Below, piece after piece: positions 9,929 through 24,900 of a stretch of 64,000 nt of DNA (its first letter is position 1; every line of letters starts with the position of its first letter). This DNA comes from Hofstenia miamia (lineage: Eukaryota > Xenacoelomorpha > Acoela), in assembly GCA_004352715.1 (NCBI GenBank), contig SCFE01000005.1:1109818-1173817 (forward strand). Reading direction: 5' to 3'. A model generated the notes under the pieces. It ran no database searches. It saw nothing but the letters and a program-made list of their open reading frames with translations, and had not been told where the DNA came from. Both the position numbers and the translations under genes were made by a program.

Positions 9929-12900
9929 ATGTAAGTGCAACAGCGGATTTTATCAGACTGGCGATGAATGTCATGGTAGCATCACTTACACACTCCTCAA
10001 TCATTTTCGCGAAGAGGAACTTTACTCCGTAGCCGAAAAGTATGAAGGCGCATTGGGATATTGGCGAAATATTTTTACTGCTTATGGACCATTCACTGTG
10101 TACGCATTACGTCCAAGTATTGGGAAGGTATGCGGTCGGATATATGTATTCAATAAATCAGTATTGAAAGCATTTCAATTTGAAAATTTCCTGAAATCTG
10201 AGAAGTTCTTTAGTGTATATTAAACTAAAAAATATACTACACGTTGTGGCATGTCAATAATTGTCTAGAAACATCATATAAACTTAATTTAAACAGGACA
10301 TTCAAGGTATCTGGCTGTTTGAATTGATTTTTTCGGCTCAATTAATTATTTCTAAATGGTACTTGGAAAAGCTTAACTCACCCACTGATATTCAAAATCT
10401 AAAACAGCGCCCGTACTAGGACCTCTGAACTTGAGCATGGTCTCCTCAATGGAACCTGGGTAGTCTATCTCCCTTGGGCGTCAAACCTCCTGAACACCTG
10501 AATATTAGGTATTCTGAGAATTTGAATTTTTTTAAATAAATCGAAATATTCATTGAAAAAGAGTTAATCTTTTCAATTTCTTCAGACGCAGCACTTCAAT
10601 TTAGTAAAAAATTTCTACATTACATGGAAACACATTTGCCTACAGATTCTATGAATTTCAAATTTCCTAACACACCTTTCTGTAAGAACACACCAGCAGT
10701 TTAAGTTTAACACCACATTCAATGATTGATTTCTTATATAAATCTTTAAATGTAAATCATGAATTTTTCTTTAACGAGTTGCATCCTACAGTTTTAAAAA
10801 CTAATTTATTGTGCGCATTGTGATTATTGTAATTGGCAGAGATCCATGATTGTCATTTGGGTGACCTACTTTGGAATTTAAATGTATGCTCCTGATGGAT
10901 TTAGCCCAATTTTTTTACTCGTAGTGAATATTTCATACTCCAATTAATCCCGTTCTTTGTAAACCATTTCCTGATAAATATTAAAACAGTACATTTTTTA
11001 ATCAAATCATGTTTGCATAAACTCTACACCCTCACCGTTGTTGCGCACATATTTGTGTGCATCAGTGCATGTGTGCATTTGCCAGTGATAATAAATTTAA
11101 TTTATGTTTAATTCATACAAAAATTTAGTTGTGCCTTTACTGAACTCGTTAAGTCTATTTGGTAAACCCATCTGAACTTGGCAATAAAAATTGAACTTAT
11201 TCAGTCCATAACAGGTGTATTATGTGTACTATAGTTTGAGTAAAAAAAGTGGTGCAATAAAAATGTAAACTGCCATTTCAGCAAAAACGCAAAAACAAAA
11301 ATATAACAAAAGCACATAAATGGAACCGTTCCTTTCCTGTAGATACCATGTAGTTCCTGTTTAGTTTTTTAATTGCTCTTTTTTCTCGTGACATGGTGAT
11401 AACATCTCAAGAATTTAGTGTTGCGATTTCCTGCATTTTTCATTTCCAAATATTCTCTATAGGGCTAAGATCAAGTGAATGTTGTTGCCACTGAAGAACT
11501 TGAATATTATTTTGGGCGAAACAAAAAGTCTTTGGTCACTCGTGAAGTATCGGGCGGCTCTCCATCTTTTTATATAATCAAGGAATTGGAAAAAAGAGCG
11601 TTTGCATAACTGGCAAAATCATTTATAATTTGACATTATTTTGGGCTGTTGTTGGTTCCCAATCTGTCAATTGATTTCAAATATAATCCTCGATATGAAA
11701 GTGTTCTCAAAGGGATTTTGGGTAGTCGTTTAACTGGATCTTTGCGTGTCCAAAATTTAACTGTATTGGGGTGTATTTAAAATGGTCATAAAAACATCAT
11801 AAAAATTTAATTTTACCAGTCAGTTGCAAAATTTCGTTTTTTTATTCATAAGGAGAAGTTAAATAAAGAATATTTTGGGGAATTCTTTTGAAAGTTCCAG
11901 CTTTCTTCAAACACATCTGCACTGTAGATTTAGAGACTACGCATTCTTTAACTTTAGAGACTGAAAACATGGGATGTTTCAGAGCAAAATTTTATATTGA
12001 TTGTCTATCTAATTTCCGAAGTCGTACACTTCCGGCCTTTCTGACATCACAAGTGATCCACCACTTTGGTAAAATTTTAAAGGCACTTTAGACAGATTAT
12101 ATAAATAATCTCTATCATTTGTCATAGTATTATAAAGATCTTGAAGTCTAAGCGTTTAACTTGTAAATTGATTTTTATGTCAGCAATATAAAGAGCAATT
12201 AGAACGTGTTTAAATGATATTTTTTACGACTATTTAGACATTCTAGATCCTGGAGTTTTGTCAATGCATTTTTATAATGGTTTATAAAATTTAATTTCAA
12301 TAATTATAAATTACAAACAAAAATGCATTCAAATATCATTACGCGCCATTTTTTCTTAAGCTATATAATATAATTAGTTTAAGGAAGATAACTGTTACTT
12401 AACTCACAACTAGGTACAAGGTAAGGTATGTGAAAAGTGTGAATGTCCTTTTCGTGAATTTATCATAGCTAGTTTTAATACAAATTTTTTCACTCTAGTA
12501 GTGGACGTTGAGGAAAATATTCATCCGCCTGAACCTTATGGAGTTAAATTGCCACAATAACTCAGTCTTTTTATGTCAATTATAATTTTAGTAAGGCAGT
12601 CATTAAATATTCAGTCTGCTTTTTTCAAAATCCATTTTGATTTTTCAACATAAACCATTTGATGAAAGCAAAACAAATGTTTTTTACTTTGATATTTTTA
12701 AATAGGCAATGATTTTTAGAAATGCATTTATTCCCCATCAACTGTCATGTTTTAAAGTTGTTATAATTCATGCCATTGCGAAAAACAATTACTAGTTTCT
12801 GAATCTGATTATATTTTTATTACTGCTACAATATTGTTTTTTTAGGTTTTTAAAATTTGTTTCCAACAAAGGAGCAGTTTTTTTAAATAATTAGGAAATA

Positions 12901-15900
12901 CCGATTTACCGGAAATCGTTCTTTTTCAGAAGACAGAGATGAGCGTGTCAAACCATCGTAGAGACTCCACGTCATTTCATGAGGATAACCTCTGGATATA
13001 TTCTATGTCGTTGAATATATCCAATGTACAACCGTTAAAATTCAAATCTCCGAAAATTTTGTTTTAGTTTTTTTAATGCTATCATTAGCAAAGCATAGTT
13101 TTTAAATACACTATGAATAGGTTTTGTAACGTCGAACTCCGTCTAGTTATGGAATCTAAATTTTTTTGCAAATATCAGTTGATTTGGATTTAAGCTTAAT
13201 CAATATTTACTGCTGAATAAGGTTTGAGAAGTGAGTTGTTTCCGCTTTGATAGACCTAAAGTCTCATTTTCCAATGAAACATCACACGAGTAATAAATAT
13301 CGTCCACACTCCTATGACTGACGTTTTTTAATTTTAAAAGTTGCTTTTGTCGCTTTGATATCGTTGTAAGTGAGTGAATATGTCTTTCTACTATCGAACT
13401 TCATTATTTATTTAATTTAAAATGTCTATTAAGATGGTTGTAAATGTGTTTAATAAATGAATTCGTAAGATTTTTTTATCAGATTCTTATTAAAAGCATG
13501 GTTTTTATGCATTCATCTTGCTAATTAGATTTTGACGAAGTATAATAAAGGCTTTAATAGATGCTGCTTGCGATTTTCGTATATTTAAAGTGTATTAATA
13601 CGATATATTGATGTCCCTTGTACTCTTGAAAATCATTTTATGATTATGTATCGACCGGACACTAGTTAATCTTAAACTGCCTATAGCAATTATAAAGGAC
13701 AAGCCGATTTTTCCACATGAGAAACAGTTTTGTACTAAAGTGGTTGCTGTGCTTCAAAGGATCACTATTTTTCATCGAGACTTCCAATTTTATCAAAAAA
13801 ATTCTGTCCTAGGGTGAAAAGGGACAATGACTAACCTTAATCGTTTCTATTTGTGAATAGACCACTCAACACCATTCCGGTTGCGTGGCAGACTCCTCTT
13901 TACTCTGAAGAGAAATAACAGCACAAAAAGAATGAAATAATGAAAGTAATTTGCTTTTGCATCCACAAAGTCTGAGACCTTGTTCGAAATTGGTCGCTCT
14001 CGTCTCATAAACTTTATTGATATGTTGATTAACATTGTCTAAAGTTTATTTCCAAGTGAACCGTTGATGAGAAATGGGCCAAAAATAGAGTGCATATCAA
14101 AGTTTTTATGGACTTCTATTAGATAATGCTACTTTATTTCACGATTTATAATGACATTAAAGTTTGGAAACTCAATTCAATGTCTTCCACATCGCAAAAT
14201 ATCAAGAATGTTGATTTAGAGTGACAATACTGATATTTATCCAAGGTAAAATATTAAAACAGCTGGTATGTTCAATAGACATTACTTTAATCATCTATTA
14301 TACATATTTCCTCCTTTGATTGCGTATTTTGTGGAAATGAAATTAAAAAGATATTATGTGTTTCTGAGATTTTTAGGTTACATAATTGTCAAGATGCTTT
14401 TGTCCAGACTTGTAGTCGTTATCTTTTATCTATATGGAAAATGTGTAATTGGATTAATTATATAACTTTTCGACTATACCAATTAATGGATTTAGAGATC
14501 TTAGTTTTATTTAAATTTAATCCCTCGATTTAAAATCATATTTTATATAACCAATGAAATTTATTATTTCTTATTCTTAGTCTGTATTGGGAATAAATTT
14601 TATGTAGCATGCCACTGAATATTTTTTCTGAATTTCGCTATAATTGCGCCTGAAGTTACCCAAAATTATTTTAAAAGTGAAATTGCATAATGTTGTTCGT
14701 CATTTTACCCTAATCATTTCGATATAGTTATTTGAATATTGCCAATTGTGCGGCCCTTGAGATTTGACTCAGTGTGATTTTTGACAACGAATATATTTCA
14801 TTAGTAAACTGTCCTTGTGTTTACTTAATAATTCCCTATTTTTCAAAAGATTCCTACAATCAGTTCATTTCATATTGGGAATTAATCAATTATATTTCCC
14901 TAAATAGGTTTTCCGAGATACAAGTGCTTATCTAAATATATCATATCATAAATTTATAAATCGCAACTGCTAAGAGCTTTTGGATTCAAACCTAAATAGC
15001 CGCAGTAATCACTTTGTAAAATGCCACTGTATGAATAGCTCGTCTCTGTGGAAATACAATTATTTACTATATCAATATTTTTAAGGAGACGTGATTAAAG
15101 GAAATGGAAATTAAAGGCTGTAAAAATTTTTTAATGGCGTTTCTTTGAAAAGCGGTATGATGTTTAAGTCCACCAACGCTCTGCAATATCTATGTCCATC
15201 GTCCGAAGCAATATTATCCGATATTCCTTAAAATTTTTGACTAATTAAAAGTATAAATCAAGAGGCGGTGACACTACAGGTTTTCCTAGTCATTAATCCC
15301 AAGTGTCAAGAAATTTATCCAAGCTTGAATGAAATTAATCCATTAAATATGAATTTGCTGATTTACATTAAGAATGATATAATTGCATTATTTAATCAAA
15401 GGCGCTCCAAAACTTAACAGAAAAATGTGTAATTTACAAGTCATTTCCAGTAAAAGCATGTAGGATTAATGCTATCATGTGCCGAATCTCAGTTATGCAG
15501 CTTGTGCCACTTCATGAAGAAGAATCATCCGATGTTCACTCACTGCAATTTCAGTAGGCTTCACGAAGGCATAGTGTCTTGAATTAAATTTTCACAGAGG
15601 CTTAAAAGTAGAAAACTCTGCTCCTTCATCGAGTTAGGCTTTGGGGAGTGTGGTAGTAATGCTTTTGTCTAATGCCTATGGGGGGCTTGAACGTTTTGTG
15701 CATATGTGAATAGGGGCATTTTCAGATATTCATGCTGCAGCTAATTCAGAACATTTGATCGGAACGGAACTGAGCTGCACATTAAAGGAGCACAGATTCA
15801 ATTCATATTGCACAAAGTCAATTAATGGCATGCAAGTAATACTGAATTAGATGCTTCTTCACTATAGGTATCCACGAAGTCAATTTAGTTCACTGGCTGC

Positions 15901-18900
15901 TTTCAAGGTGTACGTATATTAGGTCGGCTTCAGAATTCATTACATATTCGTTCAACTGTTGTGACAGCATATGCATCAACAATATCCAATAAAGATTGTG
16001 ATCCCTCGTACAAACTTTGTTCTGTTTCACCACTTGTTCAACAAATGAATGCCATTTCTAGAAATACTTTTTCCAGTCATTGTGCTGACATCGAATGGGT
16101 TTTCTAATGATGCTATATCACTACATTACTGTATTTGGACTATGGGAAGCACGTTTAGGCGCTTCATGTTTTCATTGAAAAATGCACAAATCTAATTTTG
16201 CATGCTTTCTTTGTAAATAAATAGCAGCTCAATTATACAGTCTTTCTGAAAGTATTTGTTTGGGCTAAATACGGTATCCGGACTGGTCATTTTATGGATC
16301 TCAGCTACATTTGTTTAGGGACTCCTCAACGCGCTTTCCGTTGTATACATATGCTGTTTTCACAGGAATGTCTATATTTTTATTAGTATTGCCAATAGAA
16401 CAGTTGTTTTTCATTTTGGAATTTGAATCGAAAATTATGCGAAGATTTTTTTCGATGTTGTAGTGTGCATCCTGCAACATTTTTTAATAATTTGCGTCAT
16501 TGTTCAGTAATTAACTTTGTATTTTTATTGATCTAACAAAAACGTTTTATTTCAGACATTTTTCACGAATTGCGAAAATAATTTTTGCATTTAGAAGCTA
16601 TTCTAATCTCTATTAATCTGTAAATATGATTCCCTGCGTTAAAGCTTTGATCTTGATAATTCAATTTCGCGTGATAGATTTTACTGGACTTCTTTTGAAA
16701 TGTAATTGAAATACTGCATTTTCAGTGGAGAAACTTAATGTATATTAGACTTCGTCCAAATCTAACATCTAATGCACTTATTGCATGCTAGAGTCTTTTG
16801 CAATAAAAAAATGAGACATTTTCTAATAGATTGGATTATTTTTAATGAACATGATAATTGCCATTGCTTTACATTTATCTAATACAACCAATAGAAGTCT
16901 ATATGGAGATACTCAAAGAAAGGTCTGCCAAAACTTATGAATATTAACCAATGCAATCGTTTTCAACTAAATCAGTGTTGCTTAGATTTGGCCCAATAAA
17001 CAAGGCTATCATATTTTTGAAGAGGGCCTGGTAACAAACCACACTTAAACTGAATTAAAGACGAGATGCAGGGAAAAATCCCTTTCAATAAGAGATTTCA
17101 TTCAAAAAATTCACAAAATCTAATTATTACTTAAATTGCTACACCTATTTCGTAACAGCTTTGAAAAAATTTCTATGAAATCTTACTTTTAATCTTTGTT
17201 GGAAACTGTTATTATAATTTTTTTGGAAAGTAATTTTTTGGATCTTCAAGAATAAGCTGATATTCTTTTCTTCATATCAGATCGCATGCGAATTGTACAG
17301 TTCTGTTCTAATTCCTATTATTTGTGTACTAATAAATCCTTGTAATAATAGGATTACTATGTGATAGTGATATCCAATTTTCAAAGATTTCTTTTCCAAT
17401 TAATTTTTATGATGTAGGGTTATCACGATTAATCGATCAGGTTTGTGGCATTAGTTTGATTTTGGTGATGGCTTAATCGCTATGTGTTACAGCAAGTAAA
17501 ATCATGCTCAGAGTCACTATGAGTGATAGGTGCAACATCTATATATTATGAAGTATAATGTGGCATAAATAATTCTTTTCGGAAATTGCCAGCGAAGATC
17601 TGTCAATTAAAATAAAGAAGGTGTTTTAATACTCGAAGGGCCATGCTAATGCGAAAAACAATTTTTCTGAATTTCAATTGTTAAAATAAGCGTTTATTGA
17701 TTAATCAAAAATTTTTATGTAAATTGTAAATCAGGAAATAAACAACATATATTTTTATTGATGCTATTAGTTGCCTTGGATTAAATATCTACCAATGAGG
17801 GAACTTTAAAGGATTCAACTGAATAAATAATGTATTTGACAAACCACTTTGTTGATTAGAAACTAATTGAATATTTCATGTAATATTTCATCGAACGATT
17901 AGATATCGTATAGAAATTTTATGGAAAACAACATTGTTTGTAACCACTGTTAATTACATGAACCAGTTACTTTAACTAAGAAACTTTTCGTTTGCGGACC
18001 TTGGAATCTTCCATTCAATTTATGCGATCTTACCAGAATTTTAATGGCAATATTTACTGATTGATGTTGCTACCAGCAAGAAATGTTTACATTATCAGCC
18101 TATGTCATTATTATCACCAATTTAAGAAGGAGGGCTACCAAATTTAAATGGTATTAACATTTAGTTTCATCTTCATTCTTACTATATTAATATATTTTGT
18201 TTTTTCGTCGGGCGCTTCACGTTTTTATCTTTGCTGCCAATCACCAAAAAACAGTGGATTTCAATATCTGTTTTTCATAAATTAAGAAAATGGTTGATTT
18301 ATCTAATATACATAGTATTCCACATTCACCGGAAGCATTTCCATACCTAGTGTTCAGATAATGAGAGGGTCTAATGCACATGGAAACACCAACTACTCTG
18401 AAATATTTTGTGTTTTGAATAAAACTGTGTGATTCTCATTCAACTTGTGCCAAGCACTAAGCCATAGGTTTATATCTGTATCTGTAGTTGAAAATATATT
18501 TAGACTACTGATATTATTTGACTCAATATTACTACCTTTTTGTGAAAATAACTAATCAAATTTCAGCTTGTTCACATTGTTTAATACCTAGTAACTGACT
18601 GTGTGTACATTGTAATATTAATGAGAAAGTCTTAAAAAGTAGAGATATTGGTCATTAAAAAACAGTTTCTAAGAACAAAGAGTTTGTATGATGTCGTCCG
18701 TTTTGATAGCAATACTCAATGTTATTAGGTGATTAAGTCCATGACTGTTGACTTGATCCCCCTTGTGCACTAAAATATCTGGCTTGCAAAATCATTTGTA
18801 GCGTATTGAGTGTTAAGGGGAAGTTACTCTTGCAACAATCTGTTTAAGAAAGTAGTTATCTATCAGATATAATATTAATTTAATAATATTTCGTTTTCCA

Positions 18901-21900
18901 TTTTTGGAAATTATTGTATTTGTATTAAAATCGGTTGTGAACCTTTCATCTTCAATGCTTTCTAATTTGTATGCACTATATATATATACTAATACCTCCC
19001 TCTATGTATTTTTTCCACATAACCATATAAGCTGAATTTCCCACATAAATTCCTGAATTTTTGTAGGACATAGTCTTTTGGTAGTCACTACCTTCATGCA
19101 AAATATTTAAGGGATCGATGGATTTTTTAGGGAGTAATAGCCAAAAAGTTAATTTTCGGCCAAAATCCCTCTATGTAGTATGGAAGATTTTCCTCGCCGC
19201 CCTCTATGTAGCACTTTTTTGCAAAAACCATACTACGGAGAGGGAGGTATTAGTATATATATATATAGGTCTTAAACGTTTTGCGTAAAATTTTAGTCAT
19301 ACTGAGTTCTTTTATTTTAGTAAATATTGTTACATTACAACTCCATTTAAGTTTGTAATGAAAAAGGTTTGGAGAATGCATAAGATTAGGTTGATTGCAC
19401 ATTCAAAATTGTTTCACGAAATTCCTTCACATCTGCAACCGTATAACATTCCTTTGTTATTGGCTGCAATTATTCAATGAGTAATGAGACATTTCATTAT
19501 ATTAAATATCACAATTGCACTTTTATCCATCATTTTTCTTGTTTTTATATAGTTTTTTGCTAGTCTTTATCAAAGTGGAATCTTCACAAAATCTGCTGTA
19601 ATTAAGAGGAGCTTTTGCTAACAGGCTAATTCAAATAGGATTGTGGCAGGAAACGCTATCAAATGCAATTCCTTCCGACAAAGAAAAGTGTCGACATCTC
19701 CATTGAAATGACGAAAATGTAATTGTATTTTTCAGTAAATAGCATAATTTAACTGGTAGTTTGTTGTTACGAGAAACCCTTTATTTATAAATATTAAATA
19801 TCCTTAAATTCGCTTGTGAAATTTTTTTGTACATAGATTTTTAGTTTTAGCAAAGGTGGTTTTATATAAAAAAAGAACATGTGTTTTTAGAATAGGTTTT
19901 TACTCAGTTTCCAATTTAATTTTGAATGATCAAGATTAGTAAACGCTTTAAGGCAAGGCTTATTCAAGTTTTGAACTGGAGACGGCTAACATGTTTTTTT
20001 CCAAAATTTATTACAAAACTATTATTTATTTGAAATTATACAAAATCTAATCACGTTTTGCAAAAATTGCAAACAATTGAAGTTTTCTCTTATTCAAAGG
20101 AGAACAGAATTTTTTTGAAAAATGGATTTTTATCGTATGAAAACCACTAAAAATTATTTAGAAAAATATTCACTTAGCGATCAACATTTCTAGTTAGTGT
20201 CAGACAATAGGTTTGAATCCGGGCTCGGCTGCAAAACATTCGTCTGCTTCCAAATCGTAGCATTTTCTCTTAATGTATTATCAATATCGACCGTGATACC
20301 ACACACTTAAGAATCCCTTTAATCGCATATTCAGTCACTTTTGCATAGGCAATGAATTTACAAAATCTATTTCCAATTTGCAATCTCATATTTTTAGCTT
20401 TTAATTTCGTTAAAATTCGAATTACTGTTGCAGTTTTAGTTTTTAGCTCCTTTTTGGAATAGTTTAATGAGATTTCACTAATCCTATTTTTGGCTTTTAT
20501 TTTTAGAATTCTATGGGAACATATTTTGCGCTGTTTTCTTATGACGTATTCCTTTGATTAGAAGATGTTGCATTATGAAATTTAGCTTTATGGCAATTTC
20601 AATTGCTTCCCCTCAGCTGCCATCCACTTTTACAAAAACATTTCAAATCTAATGAATGTAAATAGTTTGAAGGAAAAAGGAATTAAAAGTGTAAGAACTT
20701 CATTTTCTAGGTTAGCTAAGCATTTTGACATGTAAGTATTTTTAAGAGAAATGAAAAATTTTTATATTATCTTGTAAACCGGCTAAACAAGTGCCGTCTT
20801 ATTACCAAAGAAATTAGCTAGAAATGAAAAGTAAAAATGAAGTTTGATACAGGAGAAATCTCTGTTTATATCAAAGTCATGGGAGTTTGATGAGGTCTAT
20901 TTTAATAAATCCCTCTTAATTGTATGTTTTGATTCACCATATTTTTTCAATATGTAATGAATAATTCGAACAATGAATACATATATTGAAGGAAGGAGAT
21001 ATGTATTTGATTCATTACTATAATGAAATATTTTTTTGCAGTTGTTTTCTTGTGCTTACAATGAATATATGAGTATTATTCTATTTTTATTTTTTATAAT
21101 CGTGATACTGCAATGAAGCCTGAGGTAATTATGAATTCTGTCATTTTGTTTATCCTTGAATTATTCATCAATCTTTTCAAATATATATATATATATATAT
21201 AATTTTAAAATATAGCATAAAACTTAATTTTAAATTTTTCAGCCCTCTTTCACTGTTTCCAATGTAATTCCAGCTTTTACTGTTATGTTCTTTCTTCGGC
21301 CACTCCGTTTTCCTTTGAAAACATTTAGAGCGCTGACATTTACACGTGTTTGAAAGAAGAAATTCTGTAATCAATCAGCTATTTATAAGTACGTGTGACT
21401 GAGGGTTAATTACAATTATTGCAAAATGTTATGACTTGTCAATTTTATTATTTATTTTGAATGCCTGTTTAACGCTTTGCTGCTTTGAAAAATGGACAAA
21501 TAATTAAATGCCTGTCTGAGTTGCTGAATGACACATCTAATTAGCAACCCAGGTTCGAAATGTCATTTGAGAATGGGAAGTGGTCAATCTCTGATCATCT
21601 ACTTATATTTTATTATTGCCTCAGCAGTAGTGTGCTACTACGTTTTACTTCACTGAGTAATGCAATTTGCCATTTCTATATGTACTCATGGGAGATGTCA
21701 GTCATTTTAATTTTTTCTGGTTTTAGTGATGGAATTCCCACTGAAATTTAATATATTATCATGTTTGCAAAGCTATTATACCGAATTCTTGCATCCGTTA
21801 TATAAGTTTTACTAATGATAAATGGTTAGTCTGTGGTTAAACTTGATCCTTGGAAATAAACTTGTACATTAAGATGAAGTTTTCCTTAATTATTATATTT

Positions 21901-24900
21901 ATTTTTTAAATGATACGAAAGCTTTCAGCATGTTGTATTTTTTAATTTTATCACTTTTCACTTGTATATTTTGTTATTCATACTTATAGGATTGTAATTT
22001 AAAACGTTTTCATCAATATGTTGTAAATTTTGGCAATGAAAGTTAAATTCAAGTAAGGCTAAACATTTGCCTAATTCCGCTCGATGTACTTTCTAAAGCA
22101 ATGTAGAATTGTTTTATAATTTCTTCCCTTATAAAAATAAATTGCTCGGCCCAATTGTAATCATTCCAATTTAATTAAAAGTTTTTATAGCGACCACATT
22201 TGATCTTCCTTGGAAAAGAAGCCTTATTTTTATAACAACATGTTGGCATTGCGAAAGTTTATTTTCACGTTTGCATTTCAGATTAGTGTACACCCTCCAC
22301 CGAACCATGTCTAGCAAATACGATAAATGTTTTGTATCTTTCCTGTTTTTTTATAACGATGAGCGAAAACAAAACTGAGTCGAACGAAGTTTATACTGGT
22401 CATTTTTATAAAGTCGACGTTTGATGTCTCTATCCATGGTAGTTATCGTTATAAAGCAATTCTACTGTATCTGTTTGCTCCAATTCCAAAAAATTAGTGC
22501 TTGTGTGCAGTTGCCCATCGAATAGTAGTTCTTATAAACTAAAAATTAGTAGTTGCTAATTTTACCTTGAGTTGTGTACATTTGTTTTCAAATTAATTCT
22601 ATTTCGAAAATGTATTAGGTAAATTTTGTCAACTCTAACTAATAATGTCAAAAAGATTGACACATAAGAATAAAGAAATACGTAGTTTGTTCTATTCCAA
22701 CTAAGTATTTGTTCTTTACGTTTGGACTATTAGCATGCGTTAACATATTAAAAGGTTAATAGTTGATTTTTGAATTTATAAATATGCTTTTGCGTGGTTA
22801 ACATATTTTAATATTTAATTATTGCCTCTAATTTATGCATATTTTAATTATTAATTTTTTGAATCTATGTAGAATACCGTTCCAAGTAGTAAGAATGTAT
22901 TCAAATATCTATAAAAATTGATGTCTGGATAAAATTGTTTGTCCTTTACTTTTGGTTTTGACTCATTCTATTTTTCAAATCAATTAAAAGTAGAGACAAT
23001 TTTTGAGAAACGAAATGCTGCTTAGAATTTTTATTCACTTTTAAAGGCTTTGACCCTATTTCTACTAGTGTTGCTTTAAATGAACAAAGCGATTTGTCCA
23101 CATTTTTTAGCAATTTTATCTAAGCCTGTTAAGAAATATTAAAGGCCTCTTGCATGGACATATCTATGGGGTTGGGTCCGCTCATCCAATGATCATTTCT
23201 GAAAAAAACTTATTCATGTTCATGTTTCTCAATAAGATTTTTTCCAATGAGAAATATTATTCTTGTAAAAATATTCAAATTATTTCCATACCTAGTGTTC
23301 GGATAATGAGGCTGTCTAATGTCCATGGAAACAACAACTACCCTGAAATTTTTTTCTGAAGAAAAACTCTGTGAGTCCCGTCCAGGAGCGTCGTGCGCAA
23401 GGTCAACATTTGTCGCGCCGTGGGTGTTGTCCAGCAGAATTAAGGTTAAACGTAAAATTTGTAGACAAATGAAAATCTATTTATTTCTAATCAAATTGGA
23501 GGATTTTGGAAATTGAGGAAATTTAAACGAAGGTAGTAAATTTATCCAATGATATTTTTTGCAATCTATCCATCATAATAAACTTTTTTGCAAATTATTT
23601 TGTATATTGCAATTAAATTTGTTAATTTTTTGTATTTGTTACCAAATTTTAGCTATTTCTTCTTTTAAAATGGTATGGCACGTTTTATTCTAATTATTTA
23701 GACATTTGCTTCCTCAAGCATGACCTTGTCCTTGTCTACCTTAAATTTTAGTAGTTATTTCATTTTTATTTATTTCGGATTTGCTTAACTCTCCCCATAC
23801 GAGAACATTAAATACATGTACATGTGCATAACGAGATGATTTCAAATGTAGTTTGGGCATTAATAATCTATTAAAATATTTTTCCCTTATTTCATTTTTA
23901 ATGTTCACTTTTACGTCTGTCCAATAAAGGCTTGTTCTTTCTGTTTTGCCTCTCATATATAATTATATTTACATATTGAATTTCAATGCTAAATGGCATT
24001 ATATCACGTTGTTTCCAGATTTCCGCATTTTTAAGTAGTATTCTTTACGGATGTCATTAAGCGAACTGACCCATTAAGATTGCTTTGAAGCAATATTCTT
24101 AAAAATTTCTTTAAAAGCTGTTTCTTTTTTGATGTTCACTTTCACAAATGATGTAAACTTGAATGTTTTCCTCAATAATTGCATGGGTATTAAAGTATAA
24201 TTTAAAAACATCAAATTATCTAGATGGCATAACAAAGCACTTCTTAATCCAATCTGATTAATATATTAACGATTACTTTCCTTTCAATGCATTCACAGTT
24301 GTTGTCCTTTACAAATTATATATTACAATTATATTACAAATTGAAATTAAGCCCCCTATAAAAAGTACTTAAAAAATGTATACCCGTGTTCCCTCGAATA
24401 CCCGTGCATTCAATTTACAACAACCAATGCATTAATAACTCTAAACTAACATAATTAGCAAAAATATGCAAAACTAAAAATGTATTATATTTGCCATGAA
24501 TGATCAGTAAGTTTGTTACCAACTAAACTTCGTTTGGCTGTGATGGTTGTGGTAGTACATTTCAAACATGTTATAGACATTTAAAGGCAAAATGCTAATA
24601 CGGTTTCCATAAGAGGTTTTAATATTATGACATTATCCTTTAGGAATTTACCCGTAATTTTTATACTTTACCCGAGCCCGCCTTACCAGCGGGTACTGGC
24701 CGTGCCTTCTCAACCAAAATGTAAAGCAAATTTGTCATGACAGTGAGTAATTGGACTTTGCAAATATATGTTTAAAAATAGAAATAGTTTAAGTGAACAA
24801 GAAAAACTGAAACTGAAATTATCTGGATTTTAATTTAGTGGAACACACTGTGTATGTAATAAATTGTAAATATGTTTGCATATTTATATTACAGAATCGG

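Noticed and set aside
11888-12091. 67-codon plus-strand frame
   Set aside because: It is the shadow of the minus-strand Tc1 transposase remnant.
20200-20290. Complete tRNA gene
   Set aside because: There is a B-box-like motif, but no cloverleaf, anticodon arm or A box could be drawn.
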